DNA from: Helicobacteraceae bacterium
GTDB lineage: Bacteria > Campylobacterota > Campylobacteria > Campylobacterales > Sulfurimonadaceae
Direction: 5' to 3'
Length of the DNA stretch: 64,000 nucleotides
Assembly: GCA_027023805.1 (NCBI GenBank)
Contig: JALVUF010000062.1
Span: 1-64,000 of the forward strand
The notes beneath the pieces were generated by a model, which had not been told where the DNA came from, ran no database searches, and saw nothing but the letters and a program-made list of their open reading frames with translations. Positions 30,922 to 41,878 of the stretch are shown in pieces. Every line of letters begins with the position of its first letter. Position 1 is the first letter of the stretch. A program made the translations under genes and the position numbers.

Positions 30922-31868
30922 TGCAAGAGTTCATCATTGCTACGCGAGGAAGCAAGTTGGCTCTTTGGCAGTCAAACCATATAAAAGATATTTTAAAGAG
31001 GCAAAATCCGAATATTGATATATCACTTAAAGTTATCATAACTACAGGCGACAAGATTGTAGATAAACCACTATCAGCAATTGGAGGAAAAGGGTTGTTT
31101 TTAAAAGAGCTTGAAGAAGCTATGCTGCGAGGCGAAGCTCATTTGGCTGTCCATTCTTTAAAAGATGTTCCGACTATTTTGCCTGATGGATTTACTTTGG
31201 GCGCTATTACCAAACGCGAAGATTGTCGTGACGCACTTTTGTCATTTAAATATCCCAATATCAGCTCTTTACCGCAAGGTGCGGTAATTGGCACATCATC
31301 TCTTAGGCGTAAAATGCAAATATCTGCCATGCGTTCGGATCTTATTATAAAAGATTTACGCGGAAATGTAGATACGCGAATTAAAAAGCTTCAAAACGGT
31401 GAATATGACGCTATTATTTTAGCCAGTGCGGGCATAAATCGTCTAGGCTTTAAAGATAGCGTAAAATATTTATACAATATTCCGCTAGATGAGATAGTGC
31501 CTTCAATGGGGCAGGGAGCGTTAGGTATTGAAGCTGTTAATGATGCAAAAGTCTTAGAGATTATCGCTAAATTGGCAGATGAAGATTCTATGATAGAAAC
31601 TACTATTGAGCGTGATTTTGTTGACCGTCTTGAGGGCGGATGTCAGGTTCCAATAGGTGTGAACGCATCATTTTTAGATAGTGATACATTGCAAGTGAGA
31701 GCCGCTTTAGGCTTGCCCGACGGCTCTGAGATTTTACATGATAAAAAAGTAATTAAAAAGCAGGATTTTAAAACTATCGGCACGGCTTTAGCAGATGAGT
31801 TTATAGACCGAGGCGCAAAAGAGCTTTTACGTCGCGCAGAAATCATGGCATCAGATATGAGTTTATAG
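30921..31868 (+). CDS. hemC: Hydroxymethylbilane synthase
   Basis: TRGSKLALWQSNHI, HSLKDVPT, VDRLEGGCQVPIG. Confidence 0.97.
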   Translation: MQEFIIATRGSKLALWQSNHIKDILKRQNPNIDISLKVIITTGDKIVDKPLSAIGGKGLFLKELEEAMLRGEAHLAVHSLKDVPTILPDGFTLGAITKREDCRDALLSFKYPNISSLPQGAVIGTSSLRRKMQISAMRSDLIIKDLRGNVDTRIKKLQNGEYDAIILASAGINRLGFKDSVKYLYNIPLDEIVPSMGQGALGIEAVNDAKVLEIIAKLADEDSMIETTIERDFVDRLEGGCQVPIGVNASFLDSDTLQVRAALGLPDGSEILHDKKVIKKQDFKTIGTALADEFIDRGAKELLRRAEIMASDMSL

Positions 31869-31880
31869 GGTAAGTTTTAC

Positions 31881-33692
31881 ATGCAACAAACCATACAGAT
31901 ACTAAAAATGCATAATGAAGTGCAAATCATAGACAAACCGGTTGATATCTATCTTGAAGCAGCGCATATAGCGTATGCTGAGGTTAAAAATCATAATGGC
32001 GGCAAAGCGCTGCTTTTTACAAATGTTACAAACAAAGAATACCGGTTTAGTGAGCCTGTTTTGATGAATTTGTTTGGCTCTTATGAGAGATGTAAATTGC
32101 TTTTTGGAAGAGATATAGAATCTGTTGCAGATGAGATAACAAAGCTTTTGCATTTAAAACCGCCAAAGGGATTAAAAGATAAATTCTCAATGGCTACAAA
32201 TCTGTTTTCATTAAAAAATATATTTCCAAAACGGTTAAAATCACAAGGCGAATGTCAAGAGGTTAAATATCTAGGCAAAGATATCGATCTTTTTAAATTG
32301 CCGATTTTAACTACTTGGGAACAAGACGGCGGAGCGTTTATCACAATGGGACAAGTTTATACGCAAAGTCTTGATGGGGATATGGTCAATCTTGGAATGT
32401 ACAGATTGCAGATTTATGATAAAAACCATTTAGGTCTGCATTGGCAGATTCATAAAGATTCATCTCACTTTTTTGATCAATATAAAAGAGCTAACGTCAA
32501 AATGCCTGTTAGTATCTGTATAGGCGGAGATCCGCTTTATACATGGTGTGCCACGGCTCCGCTTCCTTATGGTGTTAATGAGCTTCTGATGTATGGACTT
32601 ATCACAAAAAAATCGGCAAAGCTTGTAAAATCTATGACAACACCGTTATATATTCCGCGTGACGTTGATTATGTTATAGAGGGCTGGGTTGATCCGCAAA
32701 AGATGCAAATCGAGGGTCCTTTTGGTGATCATACCGGATACTATACACTAAAGGAACCATATCCCGTACTTGAAGTAAGCGCTATAACTACTAAAAAATC
32801 TCCCGTTTATCTAGCTACGGTTGTGGGCAAGCCGCCTTTGGAAGATAAATATATGGGCTGGGCTACAGAGCGGATATTTTTACCACTTTTAAAAACGAAT
32901 GCCCCCGATTTATTGGATTATCATATGCCTGAAAATGGCGTGTTTCATAATCTCATACTGGCAAAAATACAGCCACACTACAAGGGTCATGCAAAGCAGT
33001 TTATGCATGTATTTTGGGGAGCAGGGCAGATGAGCTTTGTAAAACATGCTATTTTTGTAGATGAGAAGGCTCCAAAATTAACGGAATATGAACTGTTGGC
33101 GACATATATATTAGATAGGTTTTCACCAAAATCCATGCTTATAACTCAAGGCATTACAGATGCGCTCGATCATTCATCACCAGAGGCACTAGTGGGTGGA
33201 AAACTAGGCATTGATGCTACAACGCCTTATGAGATTTCATTACATATAAAGCTTTTAAAAGATGATGAGCTGTTTGGGCTATGTAGAGAGTTATGCACCG
33301 ATATAGTTGCACTTAAGCAGTATATGACTCATACGAAAAATCCGATAACTGTTATATCGCTTTGTAAAACTAAGCCCGTAAAAGAGTGTTTTGATAAATT
33401 AAAGAGTTTAGATAAACATATTAAAATCGCGGTATTTGTAGATGAAGAGGGCAACGATATTGCAAATGTTTATATGCTTATTTGGAGAGTCGTTAACAAT
33501 ATCGACGCAAACCGTGATATTTTTATCTTTAATGAAACGGTTGGAATTGACGGTACAAATAAAAATAGTTTAGACGGCTTTACAAGAGAGTGGCCTGATG
33601 ATGTTTTATGCAGCAAAAGTGTTGTCAAAAGCTTAAAAGAACGTGGTCTTTGGAGCATTGATGATAAGACTTACGATAAGTTTTACATGTAA
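31881..33692 (+). CDS. UbiD family decarboxylase (menaquinone biosynthesis type)
   Basis: 603 aa; DGGAFITMGQVYTQ, EGPFGDHTGYYTL. Confidence 0.92.
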   Translation: MQQTIQILKMHNEVQIIDKPVDIYLEAAHIAYAEVKNHNGGKALLFTNVTNKEYRFSEPVLMNLFGSYERCKLLFGRDIESVADEITKLLHLKPPKGLKDKFSMATNLFSLKNIFPKRLKSQGECQEVKYLGKDIDLFKLPILTTWEQDGGAFITMGQVYTQSLDGDMVNLGMYRLQIYDKNHLGLHWQIHKDSSHFFDQYKRANVKMPVSICIGGDPLYTWCATAPLPYGVNELLMYGLITKKSAKLVKSMTTPLYIPRDVDYVIEGWVDPQKMQIEGPFGDHTGYYTLKEPYPVLEVSAITTKKSPVYLATVVGKPPLEDKYMGWATERIFLPLLKTNAPDLLDYHMPENGVFHNLILAKIQPHYKGHAKQFMHVFWGAGQMSFVKHAIFVDEKAPKLTEYELLATYILDRFSPKSMLITQGITDALDHSSPEALVGGKLGIDATTPYEISLHIKLLKDDELFGLCRELCTDIVALKQYMTHTKNPITVISLCKTKPVKECFDKLKSLDKHIKIAVFVDEEGNDIANVYMLIWRVVNNIDANRDIFIFNETVGIDGTNKNSLDGFTREWPDDVLCSKSVVKSLKERGLWSIDDKTYDKFYM

Positions 33693-33710
33693 GTAAATCA
33701 AGGAGAGATA

Positions 33711-35099
33711 ATGGAAAAAATGTGGTCAGGTCGCTTTAGTAAGGGTGCTTCATCCTTGCTTGATGAGTTTAACGCTTCGGTGATGTTTGACAGGGAGTTG
33801 TATGTCGAGGATATCGAAGGCTCAATCGCTCATGCCATTATGCTAAAAAGCGTTGGTATTTTAACTGGTAGTGAGACGGAGCAGATTATAAACGGTTTAA
33901 ATGAGATAAAAAAAGAGATTGAAGAGGGTGCGTTTGAGTGGAGGCTTTGTGATGAAGACCTTCATATGGCTATTGAGAAACGTTTGACAGATAAAATCGG
34001 ACAAGCCGGCAAGAAACTTCACACCGCAAGAAGTAGAAATGATCAAGTCGCGGTTGATTTTAGAAAATTTGTTTTGCGTCAAAACAAAGAGATAAAAGAA
34101 CTGATTTTAGATCTTATGCAAACTACTCTTGATATAGCTTTTAGGCATACAGATACTTTGTTGCCGGGTATGACGCACCTACAACATGCACAGCCTGTTA
34201 ATTTTGCTTTTCATTTAGGTGCATATTTATCAATGTTTAAGCGTGATATTGCAAGATTTGAGGATTCATATACTAGAAACAATATCTCACCTCTTGGCTG
34301 TGCGGCACTAGCTGGAACGCCTCATAAGATAGACAGGAAGCAGACCGCAAAGCTTTTAGGTTTTGACGGGGTAAGCCTTAACTGCTTAGATACGGTAAGT
34401 GACCGTGATTTTGCCCTAGAGATACTTTTTAATATATCAACACTTATGATGCATATTTCAAGACTCTCTGAAGAGCTTGTATTGTGGTCTAGCTATGAGT
34501 TTGGTTTTGTTGAGTTAAGTGATGAGTATTCAACCGGTTCTTCTATTATGCCGCAAAAGAAAAATCCCGATGTACCTGAGCTTTTACGCGGAAAAACAGG
34601 TAGAGTATATGGTGCATTAATAGGACTTTTAACCGTTATGAAAGGATTGCCTCTTGCATACAATAAAGATACGCAAGAGGATAAAGAGGGTGTTTTTGAT
34701 GCGGTTAAAACCGCTAAAATCTCTCTTATTATTTTAACGCAGGCTATTAAAACTATGACGGTAAAAAAAGATAATATGCAAGCTGCATGTAAAAAAGGGC
34801 ATCTAAGTGCAACAGATTTGGCGGATTATCTGGTTGAGGAGTGTGATATCGCTTTTAGAGAGGCGCATTTTATTACAGGTAAAGCAGTCGCAAAGTGTGA
34901 AGAGTTAGGCATAGATTTAAGTGATATTTCATATGATGAACTTTATGCAATCGATAATAGAATTAAAAAAGATGTTATGAAATATCTTGCGATTGATCAC
35001 TCAATGAACGCCAGAGATTCGCAAGGTGGGACATCAACAAATCAAACAAAACAACAGTTAAAATATTTTAAAGATTATTTAAAAAGGAGTCAGGTATGA
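33711..35099 (+). CDS. argH: Argininosuccinate lyase
   Basis: [49 protein letters not shown]. Confidence 0.97.
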   Translation: MEKMWSGRFSKGASSLLDEFNASVMFDRELYVEDIEGSIAHAIMLKSVGILTGSETEQIINGLNEIKKEIEEGAFEWRLCDEDLHMAIEKRLTDKIGQAGKKLHTARSRNDQVAVDFRKFVLRQNKEIKELILDLMQTTLDIAFRHTDTLLPGMTHLQHAQPVNFAFHLGAYLSMFKRDIARFEDSYTRNNISPLGCAALAGTPHKIDRKQTAKLLGFDGVSLNCLDTVSDRDFALEILFNISTLMMHISRLSEELVLWSSYEFGFVELSDEYSTGSSIMPQKKNPDVPELLRGKTGRVYGALIGLLTVMKGLPLAYNKDTQEDKEGVFDAVKTAKISLIILTQAIKTMTVKKDNMQAACKKGHLSATDLADYLVEECDIAFREAHFITGKAVAKCEELGIDLSDISYDELYAIDNRIKKDVMKYLAIDHSMNARDSQGGTSTNQTKQQLKYFKDYLKRSQV

Positions 35100-35560
35100 A
35101 AGTAGAGGTTAGTCATCTTGAGGCTATGAGATTTGAGGCAAAAACAGCAAAAAGCAGTTTTATTATAGATTGTCCCATTATCTCACCTGTTGAGTATTTT
35201 TTAAGCGGAATGATTACATGTAGCGCGACAGATATCATCATGCTGCCAAAAAAGAAAAATATAACCGTTACAAATTTAAAGGTAACAGGCGATGCTTTAA
35301 GAAACGAGAGTTATCCTCAAAAATTTAATGAGCTTGATCTTATTTATGAATTTGATTCAGATACCGATGACGAATCGGCGGCAAGATATGTTATGGCGTC
35401 TTTGGAGACATACTGCTCAACTATAAACACGGTAAGAAGTGATGTTAAAATACGTTACACGGTCATACATAACGGTAAAATTATTAAAGATAAAGTTGAG
35501 CTTATCTCAGGCGGCGGGGCACAAATAGATATGGGAGAGATACAAAGTTGTCCATCATAA
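35096..35560 (+). CDS. OsmC family protein
   Basis: [48 protein letters not shown]. Confidence 0.82.
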   Translation: MKVEVSHLEAMRFEAKTAKSSFIIDCPIISPVEYFLSGMITCSATDIIMLPKKKNITVTNLKVTGDALRNESYPQKFNELDLIYEFDSDTDDESAARYVMASLETYCSTINTVRSDVKIRYTVIHNGKIIKDKVELISGGGAQIDMGEIQSCPS

Positions 35561-35587
35561 AGGGATTGGTATAAAAACCTTTAAAAA

Positions 35588-35611
35588 GAATATGACGTTT
35601 GTGTCATATTC
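35588..35611. terminator. Bidirectional terminator hairpin
   Basis: GAATATGAC-gtttgt-GTCATATTC between convergent OsmC and HIT genes. Confidence 0.65.
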
Positions 35612-35619
35612 TCAAATGA

Positions 35620-35976
35620 TTATAAAAAATCCTTAGGATCTGCATCGCTTAGATGATCAAATTTTAATTTTGCACCGCCTAGCACATGCCAGTGAAGATG
35701 CATAACTTCCTGTCCGCCATTTTCTCCGATATTGCAGATGAGTCTATATCCTGATTGTTTAATATCCAGTTTTTGAACCAAAGTTTGTATAAACGGTGTG
35801 ATATCCGCCATAGTTTGAGCATCAACTTCATTAAAGCCGGCTACATGTTTTTTAGGTATTACCAAAATGTGCACAGGTGCTTTGGGGTTAATGTCGTGAA
35901 AAGCTAAAAAATTCTCATCTTCAAGTTCGATATTTGCAGGGATCTCTTTATCTACAATTTTACAAAACAGACACAT
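35620..35976 (-). CDS. HIT family protein (HinT-like)
   Basis: FCKIVDKEIPANIELED; VMHLHWHVLGG (HxHxH). Confidence 0.94.
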   Translation of the reverse strand: MCLFCKIVDKEIPANIELEDENFLAFHDINPKAPVHILVIPKKHVAGFNEVDAQTMADITPFIQTLVQKLDIKQSGYRLICNIGENGGQEVMHLHWHVLGGAKLKFDHLSDADPKDFL

Positions 35977-36122
35977 GATTACCTCTTTTTTATATTTTTT
36001 ACAATTTTATCATAAGTTTTGCCTTTTTTATATTTAAAATAATTCTTTACACGCCGCATCAAGCTTTTTATAATTGAGATGTGAGTATAATTTCCTAAAA
36101 ATTGGATATTGGAGACTCTAAC

Positions 36123-37115
36123 TTGAAAGAGTGGTATCAAAAAATACAGTCAGCTGGTTGTATGCAAGAATTAGAAGAGTTACGTATTGCTATACTTGGA
36201 AAAAAAGGTGTTTTAGCAGAGCAATTTGCGAAAATGAAAGATATTGAAAATAAACAAAAAGCCGAGTTTGCAAAGCGGCTAAATATCGCAAAGAGTGAAT
36301 TTAACAAACTATTTAATGAGCAAAAGACGATTTTGCAGGCTCGCGAACTGGAGAGTTTGTTAAAATCACAACAAATAGACGTATCTCTTTACAGTGCAAC
36401 GTCAAATTCAGGAGCATTGCATCCTGTTATGCAGACCATGGAAAAAATAGTGGAGTATTTTACTTCTATGAACTTTTCTATTGAGATGGGCTCAATGATT
36501 GAAGATGATTTTCACAATTTTGAAGCCCTAAATCTTCCAAAATATCATCCTGCACGCGATATGCAAGATACCTTCTATTTTAAAGATGAGATGTTGCTTC
36601 GCACGCACACCTCGCCTGTGCAGGTAAGAACAATGCTTCACGCCAAACCTCCAATACGCATGATATCTCCGGGCGCGGTTTTTAGACGCGATTATGATAT
36701 CACCCATACTCCTATGTTTCACCAGGTAGAGGGACTTTTAGTAGATAAAGAGGGTACGGTATCTTTTGCAAATCTTAAGTTTATATTAGAGGATTTTTTG
36801 AAGTATATGTTTGGGGAGGTTGATGTGCGTTTTCGTCCAAGTTTTTTTCCTTTTACCGAACCGTCAACCGAAGTTGATATATCTTGTGTATTTTGCAAGG
36901 GAGAGGGGTGCCGTGTTTGTTCTCATACCGGATGGCTTGAGGTTTTAGGTTGCGGGATTGTGGATGAAAATGTTTTTAAGGCAGTGGGCTATAAAGATGT
37001 AAGCGGTTATGCTTTTGGTTTAGGAGTTGAGCGTTTTGCCATGCTTATACACCATATAGGGGATCTTCGTTCTTTATTTGAGGGTGACATTAGATTATTG
37101 GGGCAGTTTGTATGA
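36123..37115 (+). CDS. pheS: Phenylalanyl-tRNA synthetase alpha subunit
   Basis: [45 protein letters not shown] start at 36123 preferred over 36102 but uncertain. Confidence 0.93.
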   Translation: MKEWYQKIQSAGCMQELEELRIAILGKKGVLAEQFAKMKDIENKQKAEFAKRLNIAKSEFNKLFNEQKTILQARELESLLKSQQIDVSLYSATSNSGALHPVMQTMEKIVEYFTSMNFSIEMGSMIEDDFHNFEALNLPKYHPARDMQDTFYFKDEMLLRTHTSPVQVRTMLHAKPPIRMISPGAVFRRDYDITHTPMFHQVEGLLVDKEGTVSFANLKFILEDFLKYMFGEVDVRFRPSFFPFTEPSTEVDISCVFCKGEGCRVCSHTGWLEVLGCGIVDENVFKAVGYKDVSGYAFGLGVERFAMLIHHIGDLRSLFEGDIRLLGQFV

Positions 37116-39448
37116 TTATAACTAGAAGTTGGCTTAGCGAATATATTAATTTGGATGATATATCAAATGAGCAGTTGTGTGAAACATTAAATTCAATCGG
37201 TTTAGAAGTCGGAAGAGTTGTCAGGTATGATATACCTGAGGATATAGTTTTTGGGTATGTAAAAGAGTGTAAAAAACATCCCAATGCGGACAAATTAAAT
37301 ATCTGTCAAGTAGATGTGGCAGATGAGGTGCTGCAGATTGTATGCGGTGCATCAAATGTTCGCAAAGGCTTACATGTAGCCGTTGCTCTTGAGGGCGCTG
37401 TGATGCCCGGCGGCATGAGAATATCTGCGGTTAAGTTGCGTGGGGTTGAAAGCCATGGAATGATATGTTCTGCCTCGGAGTTATCTTTAGTAAACATAAA
37501 TGACGGGATAATTGAGTTTGATCAAAGTATAGGCAATATTGTACTAGGCACAAGATTACGGGACAACCATTATCTTCAAGACACACTCATAGAGATTGAA
37601 TTAACCGCCAACAGAGGTGACTGCCTGAGTATTTATGGTGTAGCAAGAGATTTATGCGTTGCGTTTGACAGAAGCATTAAATCAAAAAGTAACAAAAATA
37701 CAGATGAAACATCAATAGGAATCGGTAAGGTTTTACAATTAAAACATCCAGCTTCAGTAGATGCCAATTTGAAATTTAAAGTCTTAGATATTAAAAATAT
37801 ATCACTTGCATTTCTTATCTCTTTACGCTTAGCGCAAATAGAGTATAAGTCGCTAAATACTGCTGATGCGTTTACCGCTTATACTACGCATGAGTGTGGA
37901 GTCATTTTACGTTTATACGATTATGAATACTTTAAAGCACAAGGACAAAATGATAAGGCAATTGTATCACTTGAATCAGATACCAATGGATTTTTATGCG
38001 TACAGGGCAAAGGGCGGGCATCTATTGTGGGCGTTATGCAGGAGAAAGATTCTTTATTTAATAAAAATGAAGGATTAGCGATAGCTGAAGCATCCTACGT
38101 GGCACCAGGTTTAATATCAGATCAGATGTCTAAAAGTAAAATAGAAAGATCATCATCTTTTTATTTGTCATCAAGAGGCAGTAATCCTGATTTGAAAATG
38201 GGTTTGAAGCTTTTATTTTTACTTTTACAATCATATGGAGATATTGATATATTTGGTGGTACTGCCGAGGTGCTAAATCATAAAGAAGAGAAAGTTGTAG
38301 TTTTAAAGTTACATGAGATTTATGATATTATAGGCGCTAAAATAGATAAAAAAAAGATAGTAAATATCCTACAAAAACTTGATTTTAATCTTGAAAAATC
38401 ACAAGGTGATACATTTATTGCAGCGGTACCAAAATTTCGTCATGATATATCAAACAAGCAAGATATTGTTGAAGAGATACTGCGTTTTACGGGCATTGAC
38501 AATATTGAGCCAAAACCATATCTGCTTAAAGAAGCAAATCGCCTGTCTGAGGGATATTTTAGATTTAAAAAATTAAAACATTATCGCCACAAAGCCGCAT
38601 ATAACGGTTTTTTTGAAACAATCCATTTTATATTTGCCCATAAACAAGAGTTGGTAAAATATAACTTTGATACCGTACAAAATAAGTTGGACATTGTAAA
38701 TCCTATAGTAACGACGATGGATACCCTGCGTACAACACTGATGCTTGGCTTATTAAATTTTGCAGGACAAAATAAAAAAGTAGGCAACCAAAATATGGGC
38801 TTATTTGAGATTGGTTCGGTATTTACAGACAAAAGAGAAGAAGTTGTCAAGGCAGCATTTTTATATACCGGTAGCTTTGAGCAGGAGGGAATTATAAACA
38901 GTGCAACATCAACTATTATGGATTTTGGGCATTTTGTTCAATTGATCTCTAATATTATAGGTGAAGTTACACTTAGTAAAGCTACATGCAAGCATAGTTT
39001 AGGACACCCGTACCAATGCGCTGATATATTGCAAGATAATAGGGTTATAGGCTCTGCATTTAGGCTTCATCCTACGGTGCAAGATAATTTTGATCTACAA
39101 GACACCTATATGTGTGAGATAAATTTTGAAGCACTTTCTTATGAAACAGTGCATGTAAAAGCGTATTCAAAATATCAGTCATCTTTTAGAGATTTGAGTC
39201 TGCTAGTACCAAAAACCATGGAATATGCAACAATCAAAAAGATTATACAACAGAGTAAACCAGGTGAGATTATACGCTTTTACCCCGTTGATAAATATGA
39301 AGATAAATCTCTTAAAAATTTATCTAGTTTAACTATCCGTTTTGTGTTGCAATCAGATGAGAAAACTTTGCAAGATGAAGAGATTGTCTCATGCATGGAT
39401 ACGATAACATCATCTCTTAAAGATAAGCTTGGCTTGGAGTTAAGATGA
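37112..39448 (+). CDS. pheT: Phenylalanyl-tRNA synthetase beta subunit
   Basis: 778 aa; N-terminal tRNA-binding domain, [30 protein letters not shown]-terminus. Confidence 0.96.
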   Translation: MIITRSWLSEYINLDDISNEQLCETLNSIGLEVGRVVRYDIPEDIVFGYVKECKKHPNADKLNICQVDVADEVLQIVCGASNVRKGLHVAVALEGAVMPGGMRISAVKLRGVESHGMICSASELSLVNINDGIIEFDQSIGNIVLGTRLRDNHYLQDTLIEIELTANRGDCLSIYGVARDLCVAFDRSIKSKSNKNTDETSIGIGKVLQLKHPASVDANLKFKVLDIKNISLAFLISLRLAQIEYKSLNTADAFTAYTTHECGVILRLYDYEYFKAQGQNDKAIVSLESDTNGFLCVQGKGRASIVGVMQEKDSLFNKNEGLAIAEASYVAPGLISDQMSKSKIERSSSFYLSSRGSNPDLKMGLKLLFLLLQSYGDIDIFGGTAEVLNHKEEKVVVLKLHEIYDIIGAKIDKKKIVNILQKLDFNLEKSQGDTFIAAVPKFRHDISNKQDIVEEILRFTGIDNIEPKPYLLKEANRLSEGYFRFKKLKHYRHKAAYNGFFETIHFIFAHKQELVKYNFDTVQNKLDIVNPIVTTMDTLRTTLMLGLLNFAGQNKKVGNQNMGLFEIGSVFTDKREEVVKAAFLYTGSFEQEGIINSATSTIMDFGHFVQLISNIIGEVTLSKATCKHSLGHPYQCADILQDNRVIGSAFRLHPTVQDNFDLQDTYMCEINFEALSYETVHVKAYSKYQSSFRDLSLLVPKTMEYATIKKIIQQSKPGEIIRFYPVDKYEDKSLKNLSSLTIRFVLQSDEKTLQDEEIVSCMDTITSSLKDKLGLELR

Positions 39449-40728
39449 GCAGGGCAGAGATTGCAGCAGTTGAGAGTTTTACTTTCTCATCCTCTAAAAT
39501 AGCACCGGATAAATCCATCTCACATCGTGCGGTAATATTTAGCATGCTAGCGCGCGGAACTTCTGAAATTACAAACTTTTTACGGGCTGAAGATACTATG
39601 AATTCGCTTAGTATTGTAAAAAATCTTGGCGCAAAAGTAGAGGACGACGGAAAAACAATCAAAATAAGTGCAGATAAGATCCGTGAGAGTGCAACTGTTT
39701 TAAATTGTGGCAATTCAGGTACGGGGATGCGTTTGTTTTGCGGATTTTTAAGTTCTGCGGATGGTCATTTTGTGTTAAGCGGAGACGAGTATCTCTCATC
39801 TAGACCAATGCAAAGAGTAGTTTTGCCGCTTAAGAGTATAGGTGCATATATTGACGGTAGAGAAAATGGAAATTTAGCCCCTTTGTGTATTCGCGGCATG
39901 AAGTTAAAAGCATTTGATTATACCGGTAAGATAGCATCAGCGCAGGTTAAAAGTGCTATGATTTTAGCTGCATTAAAAGCAGATGGAGAGTGTAGATATA
40001 CCGAGCCTGAACTCAGTCGTGATCATAGCGAGAGGATGTTGCGTGGTATGGGAGCAAAGCTTAGCAGGGATAATTTAACAACCATTATAAATCCGCTAAG
40101 TGCACCGTTGGAGCCACTAAAAATTCATATCCCGTCAGATCCTTCAAGCGCCTTTTTCTTTGCGGTAGCTGCCGCTATAACCCCAAATGCTACAGTCAAA
40201 TTAGAGAATATTACATTAAATAAAACGCGTATAGAAGCGTATGAAATTTTAAAAAAAATGGGTACAAGTGTTGAGTACGAACTGCTAGAAGACAAGTATG
40301 AGCCCATAGGAAACATCATGATTTCATATCGCCCATTAAAGGCCGTGACAGTTGAAGATAATATCTCCTGGCTAATTGACGAACTACCTGCTTTATCTAT
40401 TGCCTTTGCCTGCGCTAGCGGAGTAAGTGTGATAAAAAATGCAAGAGAGTTGAGAGTTAAAGAGAGTGATAGAATATCAACTGCTATATCAGGGCTTAAT
40501 GCATGTGGGATTAAGACAGATGAAACAGAAGATGGGTATAGCGTGTATGGAGGTCGTTTAAAAAAGGCTGTGATTAATAGTCATGGAGATCATAGGATAG
40601 CTATGAGTTTTATAATAGCGGGTTTAAAATGTGGTATGATTGTAGATGATATAGAGTGTATCAACACCTCTTTTCCAAACTTTTTTAAGTTAATGCAACA
40701 AATCACACGAGTCAAAATCGAGCATTAA
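39445..40728 (+). CDS. aroA: 3-phosphoshikimate 1-carboxyvinyltransferase
   Basis: DKSISHRAVIFSMLA, LNCGNSGTGMRLFCG, RVKESDRI, HGDHRIAMSF. Confidence 0.96.
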   Translation: MSRAEIAAVESFTFSSSKIAPDKSISHRAVIFSMLARGTSEITNFLRAEDTMNSLSIVKNLGAKVEDDGKTIKISADKIRESATVLNCGNSGTGMRLFCGFLSSADGHFVLSGDEYLSSRPMQRVVLPLKSIGAYIDGRENGNLAPLCIRGMKLKAFDYTGKIASAQVKSAMILAALKADGECRYTEPELSRDHSERMLRGMGAKLSRDNLTTIINPLSAPLEPLKIHIPSDPSSAFFFAVAAAITPNATVKLENITLNKTRIEAYEILKKMGTSVEYELLEDKYEPIGNIMISYRPLKAVTVEDNISWLIDELPALSIAFACASGVSVIKNARELRVKESDRISTAISGLNACGIKTDETEDGYSVYGGRLKKAVINSHGDHRIAMSFIIAGLKCGMIVDDIECINTSFPNFFKLMQQITRVKIEH

Positions 40729-40975
40729 TGTTAAAATTTCTTGCCCTCAGGCATAGCTTTAGTGATAGGAATTTTAGCTGGACTTTGTTCAGATAAAAGG
40801 AGACAATTAATGTTAAAATTTCTTGCCCTCAGGCATAGCTTTAGTGATAGGAATTTTAGCTGGACTTTGTTCAGATAAAAGGAGACAATTAATGTTAAAA
40901 TTTCTTGCCCTCAGGCATAGCTTTAGTGATAGGAATTTTAGCTGGACTTTGTTCAGATAAAAGGAGACAATTAAT
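40724..40975 (+). repeat. Tandem repeat, three perfect 82-bp copies
   Basis: Unit ATGTTAAAATTTCTTGCCCTCAGGCATAGCTTTAGTGATAGGAATTTTAGCTGGACTTTGTTCAGATAAAAGGAGACAATTA starting at 40728, 40810 and 40892. Confidence 0.97.
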
Positions 40976-40977
40976 AA

Positions 40978-41801
40978 TGAAACTTGAACTTGCAGAAAAT
41001 TACGGCTTTTGTTTTGGTGTAAAGCGTGCTATTAAAATTGCTGAGGAAAATAAAAATTCATCCACATACGGCTCTTTGATCCATAACACTAAAGAGATAC
41101 ATAGATTACAGCAAGATTTTAATGTTAGCTTAAAAGAAGATATATCAGAATTTAAACAAGGCGATAAAGTAGTAATCAGGACTCACGGCATCCCAAAAAA
41201 TGAATTAGAGTTTTTAAAAAGAAGTGATATTGACGTCATTGACGCAACCTGTCCTTATGTTACAAAGCCACAGCGGATATGTGAGCAGATGAGCAAAGAA
41301 GGGTATGATGTGGTTATCTACGGTGATGAAGCACATCCTGAGATTAGAGGAGTGAAAAGTTATGCACAAAACGGTGCTTATGTTGTTACCTCTTTAGATG
41401 CCCTAAAACAGCTTAATTTAAAAGAGAAAATCGCATTGGTTGCTCAAACAACAAGAAAGATAGAAGACTATGCTAAAATGGCAAGTTATCTAATTCCAAA
41501 GTACAAAGAGGTGCGCGTCTTTAATACTATCTGTAACGCTACTTTTGAAAATCAAGACGCAGTGCGTAAATTGGCTAAAAAAGTAGATATTATGATTATT
41601 ATAGGAGGCAGCAACTCCTCGAACACTAAGCAGCTTTTTAACATAGCCAGAGAATATTGCACCGATAGTTATCATATAGAGGACAAAGATGGACTAGACC
41701 CTAAATGGTTTACGGCAAAGACCCATTGCGGTATTAGCGCAGGAGCTTCTACGCCTGATTGGATTATACAAAATGTAATAGATTCTATACAAAAGTTGTA
41801 A
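40978..41801 (+). CDS. ispH: 4-hydroxy-3-methylbut-2-enyl diphosphate reductase
   Basis: MKLELAENYGFCFGVKRAI; HNTKEI; DATCPYV; ISAGASTPDWII. The upstream start at 40905 is inside the repeat and rejected. Confidence 0.96.
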
Positions 41802-41878
41802 GAATAATTTAAATTAATCTAGTTATTACCCTTTTTTTGATACAATTGCATAATATTTATGTAACAAGGGAAATTTGT

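Noticed and set aside
40724-40975. CRISPR-like array
   Set aside because: The three copies are contiguous 82-bp tandem repeats without unique spacers; no cas genes nearby.
40905-41801. ORF track start of ispH with N-terminus MPSGIALVIGILAGLCSDKRRQLI
   Set aside because: The extra 24 residues come from the third tandem repeat read from a TTG; the conserved IspH start MKLELAENYGFCFGVKRA is at 40978 with its own SD.
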